Shown one piece after another: positions 8,494 through 14,687 of a DNA stretch of 64,000 bases. Under the pieces are notes generated by a model, which did no database searches, was not told the origin of the DNA, and saw nothing but the letters and a program-made list of their open reading frames with translations. This DNA comes from VRUE01 sp963774555 (GTDB lineage Bacteria; Actinomycetota; Thermoleophilia; Solirubrobacterales; 70-9), in NCBI GenBank assembly GCA_963774555.1, contig CAVZFL010000001.1, positions 1,488,001 through 1,552,000 on the forward strand, read 5' to 3'. Numbering within the stretch: position 1 is the stretch's first letter; each line of letters begins with the position of its first letter. The translations under genes were made by a program, and so were the position numbers.

Positions 8494-9692
8494 TGGCGGC
8501 CGAGACGATCCGAACCGCCTGGGTCGGCCTGACCTCGCACCGGATGCGCACGGCGCTGACGGTGCTCGGGATCACGATCGGCATCGCCTCGGTGATCGTC
8601 CTGATCGCGGTCGGCAAGGGCTCCTCGAACGCCGTGCAGGAAAGCATCGACGCGCTCGGCTCGAACACCTTGACGGTGCTGGCCACGCCCGGCGCCGCCA
8701 CGGCCGGCGCGGCGACGGTCTCGGTGACGCTGACCCAGGAAGACGCCGAAGCACTCGAAGACCCGGCCAAGGCACCGGCGATCAAGAGCGTCTCGCCTGT
8801 CCTCAGTGCCAGCGGCACCGAACTCGTCTACGAATCCTCGAGCTACGAACCGGGCGAATTCGTCGGCACCACGCCTTCCTACGCCGAGGCCCACAACTAC
8901 CAGGTCGAATCGGGCTCCTTCTTCACCGCGGCGCAGGTGAAGGAAAGGGCGCGGGTGGCGGTGATCGGGCCGGAAGTCGCCTCCGAACTCTTCCCCGGCC
9001 AGAGCGCCGTCGGCAAGACGATCGAGGCCAACGGCAAGAGCTTCGACGTGATCGGCACGACCAAGGCCAAGGGCTCGAGCGGGACCCAGAGCCAGGACGA
9101 CATCGTGATGGCACCGATCAGCGCCGTCGAAGACACCCTCTCCGGCTACGGCGAACTGAGCTCGATCACGGTGCAGGCGGTGAGCAAGGAGGCGATCGGC
9201 GAAGCCGAAGCGCAGGTGACCTCCATCCTCGACGACCGCCACGGCGTCAGCGAAGGGATCACGGTGATCAACCAGGGCTCGATCATCGAAGCCTCCAGCT
9301 CCAGCGAAGGGGTCTTCACCACGCTGCTCGCCTGGGTGGCGGCGATCTCGCTGCTGGTCGGCGGGATCGGCGTGATGAACATCATGCTCGTCAGCGTCAC
9401 CGAGCGGACCCGGGAGATCGGCATCCGCAAGGCGATCGGCGCCAGGCGCAGCGACATCCTCGCCCAGTTCCTCACCGAGGCGCTGCTGGTCTCGGCAATG
9501 GGCGGCATGCTCGGCATCGCGGTCGGCCTGATCGGCAGCCAGTTCAGGATCGCCGGCGTGCAGCCGGCGGTGGCGCCGTACTCGATCGCGCTGGCCGCCG
9601 CCGCCTCGCTCGGCTCCGGCCTCTTCTTCGGCACCTATCCGGCGGCGCGGGCGGCGCGCCTACGGCCAATCGAGGCACTGCGCTTTGAGTAG
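8493..9692 (+). CDS. MacB-like ABC transporter permease (FtsX fold)
   Basis: A 399-residue permease. It has a first transmembrane helix (about 20-45), then a large extracytoplasmic MacB-type domain (about 46-270). Three transmembrane helices follow (from about 276, 330 and 360), with the conserved GGIGVMNIMLVSVTERTREIG coupling region. The ending with AARLRPIEALRFE is typical of the family. Together with the adaptor and ATPase it forms a mechanotransmission-type complex that could export peptides or lipids. In the outer domain (codons about 50-272) I count 19 GAA and 3 GAG; elsewhere in the gene 0 GAA and 6 GAG. Confidence 0.93.
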   Translation: MAAETIRTAWVGLTSHRMRTALTVLGITIGIASVIVLIAVGKGSSNAVQESIDALGSNTLTVLATPGAATAGAATVSVTLTQEDAEALEDPAKAPAIKSVSPVLSASGTELVYESSSYEPGEFVGTTPSYAEAHNYQVESGSFFTAAQVKERARVAVIGPEVASELFPGQSAVGKTIEANGKSFDVIGTTKAKGSSGTQSQDDIVMAPISAVEDTLSGYGELSSITVQAVSKEAIGEAEAQVTSILDDRHGVSEGITVINQGSIIEASSSSEGVFTTLLAWVAAISLLVGGIGVMNIMLVSVTERTREIGIRKAIGARRSDILAQFLTEALLVSAMGGMLGIAVGLIGSQFRIAGVQPAVAPYSIALAAAASLGSGLFFGTYPAARAARLRPIEALRFE

Positions 9693-9723
9693 GCGCGGCG
9701 ACAACACCGAACTGGAGGACGAG

Positions 9724-10326
9724 ATGAGTCAGGCCACCGAGCCGCAGATCGACGAGCGCGATGACGAGCTGCTGGAGCCATCGCCTGACGGCGATTGGGA
9801 GGAGCCGGTCGAGGAGGAGCTTCCACCGCGACCGCGCAATCGCCTGCTCGCTCCTTTTCCGCTGGCGCTGATCGCCGTACTGATCGCGGCGACCGGCTTC
9901 CTCGGCGGCGTGCTGGTGCAGAAAGGGAGCGAAGGGGGCGGCGCCACCGCGGGCCTGCCCGCCGGCATTCCTACTGACCTCCCGGCCAGCTTCCCGGGCG
10001 GAAACTCGAGCGCGGCTGTGTCGGGCACGGTCTCCAGCGTCAACGGCTACACGATCTACGTCAAGGACTCGGGTGGCACCACCGTCGCCGTGCGGGTCGA
10101 AGACGGATCGAAGGTGAGCCGGGACTCCAACGTCGGCGTGAAGAAGATCCGCCCCGGCGACAGCGTCGTCGTGCAGGGGGCAAAACACGGCTCCACGGTG
10201 AAGGCCAGCTCGATCGCCGCCACCGAATCCGGCGTGGAAACGAGTGCGGCGAGTGGATTCCCGGCTTCCGGTGGTGGCGGAGGCAGCGAAGGCGAAGGCG
10301 GCTCGGTCGAAATCTTCGGCGAATGA
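9724..10326 (+). CDS. Membrane-anchored protein with small external beta domain
   Basis: A 200-residue protein. The ATG at 9724 was chosen over 9685 because GGAGG sits just before it. Residues 1-52 are acidic and cytoplasmic, one transmembrane helix spans about 53-75, and the outer part (about 100-170) contains GTVSSVNGYTIYVKDSGG and GDSVVVQG. This looks like the short OB-type repeats of DUF5666-like proteins. A Gly/Ser-rich tail ends the protein. It follows the permease in the same operon. The cytoplasmic part uses 9 GAG and 0 GAA, the outer part 0 GAG and 8 GAA. Function unknown. Confidence 0.75.
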   Translation: MSQATEPQIDERDDELLEPSPDGDWEEPVEEELPPRPRNRLLAPFPLALIAVLIAATGFLGGVLVQKGSEGGGATAGLPAGIPTDLPASFPGGNSSAAVSGTVSSVNGYTIYVKDSGGTTVAVRVEDGSKVSRDSNVGVKKIRPGDSVVVQGAKHGSTVKASSIAATESGVETSAASGFPASGGGGGSEGEGGSVEIFGE

Positions 10327-10368
10327 ACCGCCGGCGCTCACTCCAACAGCTCCAATAGAGAGGAAACG

Positions 10369-10935
10369 ATGAAGACGAAATACCTGGTATTGGTCGCGGC
10401 GGCAGCTCTTCTGTTCGCCGGCTGCGGTGGCTCCAGCGGCAGCGACTCGAGCAGCGAAGAAAGCAGCGCCGCGAGCTCTGAACAGGCCGGCGGTCCCGGC
10501 GGCTTCGCCGAAATCAGCGACGAAACCCGCAGCTGCCTGAAGGAAAACGGAGTCGAACTGCCCGAACCGGGCGAAGGAGGCCCTCCGGCCGGTGGACCGC
10601 CTGAAGGAGGACCGCCCGCAGGGGGACCGCCTCAGGGTTTCAAAGGCGGGGCGAAGATGAAAAAGGCATTCGAAGAATGCGGCGTCGAACTGCCTCAGGG
10701 CAAACCCGAAGGGGCGCCGATGAACTCCAGTGCCTTCCGCAAGTCGATCAAGGAATACGCCGCCTGCATGGGCGAAAACGGCTACGAACTGCCCGAACCG
10801 AATGTCTCCGGCGAAGGGCCGGTGTTCAACGAATCCGAAGTTGACCGCGAAGACCCGAAGTTCAAAGCGGCCAACGAAAAGTGCGAGTCGATGCTCGGAA
10901 TGCCAGGGGGCGGTGGTTCAGCCGAAGCAGGTTGA
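10369..10935 (+). CDS. Small exported lipoprotein
   Basis: A 188-residue protein with signal peptide and lipobox LLFAGC (Cys about 19), hence a predicted membrane lipoprotein. GAGGAAA precedes the ATG. After a Ser-rich linker it carries two similar Cys-containing units, RSCLKENGVELPEPGEG and YAACMGENGYELPEPN, with a Pro/Gly repeat (GGPPAGGPPEGGPP) between. The paired C-x-(E)NG-x-ELP units look like an internal duplication. It is the last gene of the run starting at 4115 and is followed by a terminator. 24 of 25 Glu codons are GAA. I do not recognise a function. Confidence 0.75.
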   Translation: MKTKYLVLVAAAALLFAGCGGSSGSDSSSEESSAASSEQAGGPGGFAEISDETRSCLKENGVELPEPGEGGPPAGGPPEGGPPAGGPPQGFKGGAKMKKAFEECGVELPQGKPEGAPMNSSAFRKSIKEYAACMGENGYELPEPNVSGEGPVFNESEVDREDPKFKAANEKCESMLGMPGGGGSAEAG

Positions 10936-10947
10936 GTACATACGCAC

Positions 10948-10971
10948 CGAGCCTCGGGAAGCCGAGGCTCG
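10948..10971 (+). terminator. Hairpin terminator of the MacAB-like operon
   Basis: A perfect 10-bp stem, CGAGCCTCGG and CCGAGGCTCG, with loop GAAG. It lies 12 bases after the lipoprotein stop, and the T-tract is weak. Confidence 0.7.
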
Positions 10972-11012
10972 ACTTGTATTGCCATCGAGCCTGGTCGAAA
11001 CGTGACGGCAAG

Positions 11013-11294
11013 TCAGACTGACTGCGCAGCTCCGCGCGCAGTTGCCGATGTACTAGTTCGGAAACTTCCTATTCTCAGTCCGGAAACCGGGGCCACCACG
11101 TTGTACTCGGGGACATCGGTCTGAGGGTCGCCACCCGCTTCGGGCTTGACCGTATAGAGCCACGTGTTCAGCGGAGGCAGGTCCAGGACGCCGCGGACCG
11201 TTCCTCGTTTGACGGCGGTGATCTCGCCCGGAAGGCCCTGGTCGACCAGTACCGCCTGCCCAATCTCGAAGTGTGGGGGCTCGATGCCGTTCAT
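11013..11294 (-). CDS. Small conserved protein, copy 1 (tail altered)
   Basis: The first ~67 residues (EPPHFEIGQAVLVDQGLPGE, then TWLYTV, then PQTDVPEYNVV) are nearly the same as in the protein at 12956..13189. The DNA differs mostly at third codon positions, so both are real genes. The fold is probably a small SH3/KOW-like beta barrel (inference). Homology between the copies stops at 11094. The next bases, 11071-11092, are an exact piece of tRNA-Glu, and the last 26 residues are read through that junction. This copy has therefore lost its original 3' end. It sits 16 bases downstream of hicA on the same strand. Function unknown. Confidence 0.6.
   Translation of the reverse strand: MNGIEPPHFEIGQAVLVDQGLPGEITAVKRGTVRGVLDLPPLNTWLYTVKPEAGGDPQTDVPEYNVVAPVSGLRIGSFRTSTSATARGAAQSV
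11071..11092 (+). other. 22-bp duplicate of tRNA-Glu (att-site-like scar)
   Basis: Bases 11071-11092 are identical to 3750-3771, the anticodon loop to T-stem part of tRNA-Glu(CTC), in the same orientation. The rest of the tRNA is absent. Site-specific recombinases often use exactly this part of tRNA genes as crossover core, so this reads as an old attachment site. Confidence 0.6.
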
Positions 11295-11309
11295 CGCTTA
11301 ATCGCCCGA

Positions 11310-11501
11310 TTAACGGGGGTTCGGAGGGTGGGGAACGCCCAGCTGCTGGCAGATCGCTCGGGCAAGCCCTGGGCCGATCTCCTTGTGTCGTGGCAGGGCC
11401 GAGACTTGCTCTTGCGGCCCGCGCCACTTGGCGTGCTTCGATCCGCCGATCTCGCGGCAGCCATGGTTGCGCAGGTGGCGCTCCAGGTCGCGGCGCTTCA
11501 C
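11310..11501 (-). CDS. hicA: HicA-type mRNA interferase toxin
   Basis: A 63-residue protein, normal length for HicA. It begins MKRRDLERHLRNHGC and has the conserved Gly-Ser-x-His block GGSKHAKW with the catalytic His (about 23). LPRHKEIGPGLARAICQQLG is the typical C-terminal helix region. The start overlaps the antitoxin stop by 4 bases, in the order hicB then hicA on the minus strand. HicA cleaves mRNA during stress when not bound by HicB. Confidence 0.88.
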   Translation of the reverse strand: MKRRDLERHLRNHGCREIGGSKHAKWRGPQEQVSALPRHKEIGPGLARAICQQLGVPHPPNPR

Positions 11502-11728
11502 GCTGCGGCTACGAAGCGCAGGTGCTCTCGATCAGCTTGAGGAACCTGTCCGGCAAGCTCCTCGTCGGGGGTCAGCACGGTGCGGAGGGCGTCAAGGACG
11601 TTCTCCCTGGCTTCCTCACGAGTGCGGCCCTGGCTCATGGCTCCAGGAACCTCCAGGATGCGCGCGACGATCCAGCCGTCGTCGTCGGGGCTGTCGAAGG
11701 AGATCGTGAAGTCGACCGATGCGGCCAT
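11498..11728 (-). CDS. hicB: HicB-type antitoxin
   Basis: A 76-residue protein. I start it at the ATG of MAASVDFTISF rather than the upstream TTG at 11758. The partial RNase H-like fold of HicB is visible in DGWIVARILEVPGAMSQGRTREEARENVLDAL. No extra DNA-binding domain follows, so this is a short HicB. It lies directly upstream of, and overlaps, hicA. It neutralises HicA and probably represses its own operon. Confidence 0.87.
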   Translation of the reverse strand: MAASVDFTISFDSPDDDGWIVARILEVPGAMSQGRTREEARENVLDALRTVLTPDEELAGQVPQADREHLRFVAAA

Positions 11729-11806
11729 GCGGAAACCGTAGCGCGTGCGCCGGTTCAACGACGAAAGATCGATCTCGGACTGTGTCCGTCGTCAGCGGCT
11801 CGCGCG

Positions 11807-12100
11807 ATGTGCCGGCGAAACTGGGTCAACCTCGATCCGCGCTACCCGGTTCGACTTGTGTCCCGCAAGGGGTACTTGAGCAAGGCCTCCTTAACGGTGG
11901 TCGAACCAGAGCGGACGCTGCAGCTGGCCTTGAGTCGTTTCGGCTGCGCGTCCTGCGAAGATCTCTTGCCGATGATCATCAGTCGCGACACGTCATGGAA
12001 GGCGATGCTAGGCAAGGACGAGCGCGATGCCACCGAGGAGGAGGTCGCAGCCCTAGAGGCCGCGCACGGGCCTTTTCTGCCCGCCGACGGAGAGGGGTAG
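11807..12100 (+). CDS. Small hypothetical protein
   Basis: A 97-residue open frame with plausible codon use. It begins MCRRNWVNLDPRYPVRLVS, continues with LSRFGCASCEDLLPMI and ends with an acidic EERDATEEE-like helix. It contains three Cys (two in CASC) and no known motif that I recognise. It lies between hicB and the higBA promoter. The start is uncertain, since a GTG further in is also possible. It may be a remnant of a larger gene. Confidence 0.4.
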   Translation: MCRRNWVNLDPRYPVRLVSRKGYLSKASLTVVEPERTLQLALSRFGCASCEDLLPMIISRDTSWKAMLGKDERDATEEEVAALEAAHGPFLPADGEG

Positions 12101-12161
12101 ATCATGCCTTCATTGGGAGGGCATTCCGCGTCCTGGGCGACCGCAACCCTTGATTCGCGTT

Positions 12162-12198
12162 TTATAACGTTTGACTTCTACAATGCAAACGTTATAAT
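12162..12198 (+). promoter_or_regulatory. higBA promoter inside a 12-bp inverted repeat operator
   Basis: TTATAACGTTTG (12162-12173) and CAAACGTTATAA (12186-12197) form a perfect inverted repeat with a 12-nt spacer. A near-consensus promoter overlaps it: TTGACT (12171-12176), 16 bases, TATAAT (12193-12198). The GTG of higB is only 7 bases after the -10 box, so the message is probably leaderless. The antitoxin HigA is the expected repressor. Confidence 0.85.
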
Positions 12199-12204
12199 CT
12201 TGCC

Positions 12205-12638
12205 GTGAGTTGGGCTGCCGAGAGGACCAGCGAGTTCGACGAGTGGTGGGAAGGCCTGACGGATCAAGAGCAGCGCAAGGTCGTCGCTTCGGTGGAGGCC
12301 TTGCAGGAGCTTGGTCCGAGCGCGGCCGGCCGCTCGCCGACGCCGTCGATGGCTCCAAGCACCCCAACATGAAGGAGCTGCGGATAACCCAAACGATGCG
12401 GGTCTTCTTCGCCTTCGATCCCGAGCGGACGGCGATCCTCCTGATCGGAGGCGACAAGGCGGGAAAGACGAAGCGCTTCTACAAAAAGATGATCCCGGTC
12501 GCCGACCGGATCTACGATCGCCACCTTCGGGAGCTCGCCGAGCACGTGGGTGGCAAGGAGCACCAAGATGCCAAAGAAAAGAAAGCCGTTCAGCGAGCTG
12601 AGCAAGGAAGTCAGAAAGCGCCCCGGCGCCGCCGCTGA
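12205..12638 (+). CDS. higB: HigB/RelE-type toxin, frame broken by one base
   Basis: The first ~39 residues, from GTG at 12205 (SWAAERTSEFDEWWEGL), are in one frame. The rest (GRPLADAVDGSKHPNMKELR, then RVFFAFDPERTAILLIGGDK) is in another. The join is near 12322, in a GC-only tract. Repaired, it is a phage-Gp49/HigB-like ribosome-dependent mRNase of normal length (~115 residues of core), with the typical RxxFAFDPxRxAILLIGGDK block. It precedes higA and overlaps its start. One missing base is either an assembly error or a real inactivation. A toxin lost while its antitoxin survives is common, so both are plausible. Confidence 0.8.
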
Positions 12639-12909
12639 GATCGACGCGCGCAAGCGCGCGATCGTCTCTGCGGTCCGCCTAGCCGAGCTGCGGCAGCAGA
12701 TCGGCAAGACGCAGACCGAGCTTGCCCAGGTGTTGGAGATGACCCAGGCCAATGTCTCCCGGATCGAGCACTCGGAGAACCTCTACTTGCGCACGCTGGC
12801 CGACTATGTGGGCGCCCTGGGTGGCCACATCGAGGTTAACGCCGTATTCGACGACGATGTCGTGCCGCTCGGCCTGGTCGAGAAGGACCGGGGCTCAGTC
12901 GCGGCCTGA
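12568..12909 (+). CDS. higA: HigA-type antitoxin (XRE helix-turn-helix)
   Basis: A 113-residue protein. The ATG at 12568 is preceded by AAGGAG. Residues about 45-100 form a Cro/C1-type helix-turn-helix: LRQQIGKTQTELAQVLEMT followed by QANVSRIEHSENLYLRTL. The short C-terminal strand GGHIEVNAVFDDD is typical of antitoxins paired with Gp49-like toxins. Expected roles are to bind HigB and to repress the promoter at 12162-12198. Confidence 0.9.
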   Translation: MPKKRKPFSELSKEVRKRPGAAAEIDARKRAIVSAVRLAELRQQIGKTQTELAQVLEMTQANVSRIEHSENLYLRTLADYVGALGGHIEVNAVFDDDVVPLGLVEKDRGSVAA

Positions 12910-12955
12910 GCCTAATCGCTGCGAAACCGCGCTACCGCGCCAGCGAAACCGGGAA

Positions 12956-13189
12956 TCAGGGGAGAGACCTGCCCAAGCTCGCGCGGGTGACGACGTTGTA
13001 CTCCGGGACATCGGTTTGCGGCTCGCCGCCGGCTTCGGGCTCGACCGTATAGAGCCACGTGTCCAGCGGAGGCAGGCCCAAGGCGCCGGGAACCGTTCCC
13101 CACTTGACGGCCGTGACCTCTCCGGGTAGGCCCTGGTCGACCAGAACCTCTTGGCCGACCTCGAAACGTGGGGGCTCGACGCTGCTCAC
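12956..13189 (-). CDS. Small conserved protein, copy 2
   Basis: A 77-residue protein, paralogue of 11013..11294. Shared blocks include EPPRFEVGQEVLVDQGLPGE and DTWLYTVEPEAGG. The two genes differ mainly at silent positions, showing long-term selection on the protein. Spaced strands ending in VLVDQGLPGE then VTAV suggest an SH3/KOW-like barrel. Both copies flank toxin-antitoxin pairs, which hints at a mobile or stress-related role, but no function is known to me. Confidence 0.6.
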   Translation of the reverse strand: MSSVEPPRFEVGQEVLVDQGLPGEVTAVKWGTVPGALGLPPLDTWLYTVEPEAGGEPQTDVPEYNVVTRASLGRSLP

Positions 13190-13246
13190 TCGTACACCGA
13201 TCCTACGCCTCTTGAAATGTATTGTCTGCCGAAGGGCTATCGTCTG

Positions 13247-13639
13247 TCAGAGTGCGACAACCATGAGGCCGGAGACTCGTTCGAACTCGGTTGCGTTCGC
13301 GGTCGCGACGGCCATGCCATGACTCAGGGCGGTCGCTGCGATCCACATGTCGTGCGCGCCGATCACTTCTCCGCGTCGCTCCAGTCCAGCCCAGATCTCG
13401 GCGTGAGTCCTGGCGACAGAGGTCGTGACCGGCAGCGGCTCGATCGAGGAGATCAGGTGCTCCACGAAGGCCTGTCGTCGGATTCGAACGCCGTCATCCC
13501 TGGCACGGTCGATGCCGTGCAGAAGCTCGCTGGCCGTGATCACGCTGATTGCCCGGCCTTCCTCACCGAGGGCACGCTCAAGCGATAGGCCACGTCGCTC
13601 CGCGTTGACCAGGACAGAGGTGTCGATCAGGACGGCCAA
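13247..13639 (-). CDS. vapC: VapC-type PIN-domain ribonuclease toxin
   Basis: A 130-residue single PIN domain. Metal-binding acids are at IDTSVLVNAE (Asp 6), TASELLHG (Glu about 38) and HDMWIAATAL (Asp about 97). The final strand is ATANATEFERVSGL. The start overlaps the antitoxin stop by 13 bases. Family role: Mg-dependent cleavage of specific tRNA or rRNA sites when free of antitoxin. Confidence 0.92.
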   Translation of the reverse strand: MAVLIDTSVLVNAERRGLSLERALGEEGRAISVITASELLHGIDRARDDGVRIRRQAFVEHLISSIEPLPVTTSVARTHAEIWAGLERRGEVIGAHDMWIAATALSHGMAVATANATEFERVSGLMVVAL

Positions 13640-13887
13640 GCCGAATCCGGCGGGCCGATGGTCTCACGACTCGCTTCGACGTCGCGCTCAAAGTCCTCGT
13701 CGACGGCCGGGGCGCTGTCCATTAGCTCGCGCCAGCGTGCTGCGGAGACGACCGGGGGGCGCCGGGCCGGGCCCAACTGGGCAACGGGAACGCCGTTCCG
13801 GACGACCTCAACCTCCTCGCCGGCGTCGACCCTGCTGATCACTTGCGAGAACCTTCTGGCGACCTCCGTTGCGGTCAGGCTGATCAT
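13627..13887 (-). CDS. vapB: VapB/Phd-type antitoxin
   Basis: An 86-residue protein beginning MISLTATEVARRFSQVISRVDAGEEVEVVRNGVPVA in pieces typical of the Phd/YefM fold (about 1-45). A disordered acidic tail (DEDFERDVEASRE) follows that would thread into the toxin. It overlaps vapC downstream. An inverted repeat 12 bases before its ATG is the likely operator. Confidence 0.9.
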   Translation of the reverse strand: MISLTATEVARRFSQVISRVDAGEEVEVVRNGVPVAQLGPARRPPVVSAARWRELMDSAPAVDEDFERDVEASRETIGPPDSAWPS

Positions 13888-13898
13888 GTTCTGACCGT

Positions 13899-13914
13899 AT
13901 CAGATAAATCTGAT
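13899..13914 (-). promoter_or_regulatory. Inverted-repeat operator of vapBC
   Basis: ATCAGAT-AA-ATCTGAT is a perfect 7-bp inverted repeat with a 2-nt centre, 12 bases before the vapB start. This is the usual spacing for autoregulation by a Phd-type antitoxin. Confidence 0.7.
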
Positions 13915-13987
13915 TCCTTGAAGCCCAGGCTTGTGGAGCGACTCGTTCACGCTACCGCGGAGCGACGCGGGTTGGTTCCCTGCCCGG

Positions 13988-14491
13988 CTAGAGGGTGCGA
14001 GAAGCATAGGTCTCAGCGACACCGGCGATGAGCAGGGCGGTGAGGCTCAGATAGACGGTGCCGACGGCGACCCTGGTCCCGGTCGGCACCGAGTGATACC
14101 CGCGGCTTTGCTCCGAGTGCCGGTTCTTGAAGCGGTAGTAGAGCTCGGGCCCGCCGAGCAAGAGGACGAATAGAAGCATGAACGGGCCAAGGAAGATGGC
14201 GGAGGCGGCGACGGCTATGAGGATCCCAGCAATCCAGACCAAAGGGCCGAGGACAGCCATCGCACGACCACCATCGAGGGGCAGTACCGGCATCAGGTTG
14301 ATCAGGTTGATGAAGAAGCCAATGTAGGCCAGGGCACGCCAGAGATCGCTGCCGGTCGCCAGCCAGATGGCGAGCGGCACCAGAGTCCCCGCGGTACCAA
14401 GGATCGGGCCGGCCAGACCGACACGGGCCTCTGCTGCAAGAAGCCCGCCGACCTTCTTGAGTTGCGACCTCGTTCGCTGTCTGTCCAGCAC
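13988..14491 (-). pseudogene. Truncated site-2-protease-like (M50) metalloprotease
   Basis: 167 residues with three or four membrane helices. The family's second motif is present as LINLMPVLPLDGGRA, preceded by EARVGLAGPILGTAG. The N-terminal HExxH zinc motif that should come before this part is missing, and no matching sequence is found in the bases upstream on this strand (14492-14687). The usual length would be roughly 100 residues more. I read it as a decayed intramembrane protease gene at the edge of the toxin-antitoxin patch. Confidence 0.65.
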
Positions 14492-14687
14492 CTCAGCCGT
14501 CGGCGGATCTGCTTCCTGAATCGATTCTCAGCAGGCGGACAAAAACGCGCCGCTCAAGTGTCGAGTGACGGCTGCCGCATTCGATCTCACCCTTGACACG
14601 AGCCGCTTCAGCGGGGATAAAGCTCAGCAATCTTCGAGTGAACTGTTCACTGCCTGGCAATGGCCGACCCGACCGGAGGTATGCAGA

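Noticed and set aside
3792..11070. Whole 3.8-11 kb segment as a genomic island between tRNA-Glu and its 22-bp copy
   Set aside because: There is no integrase, and the two-component and MacAB-like genes have the codon habits of the rest of the chromosome. Only a small later event at the scar is supported.
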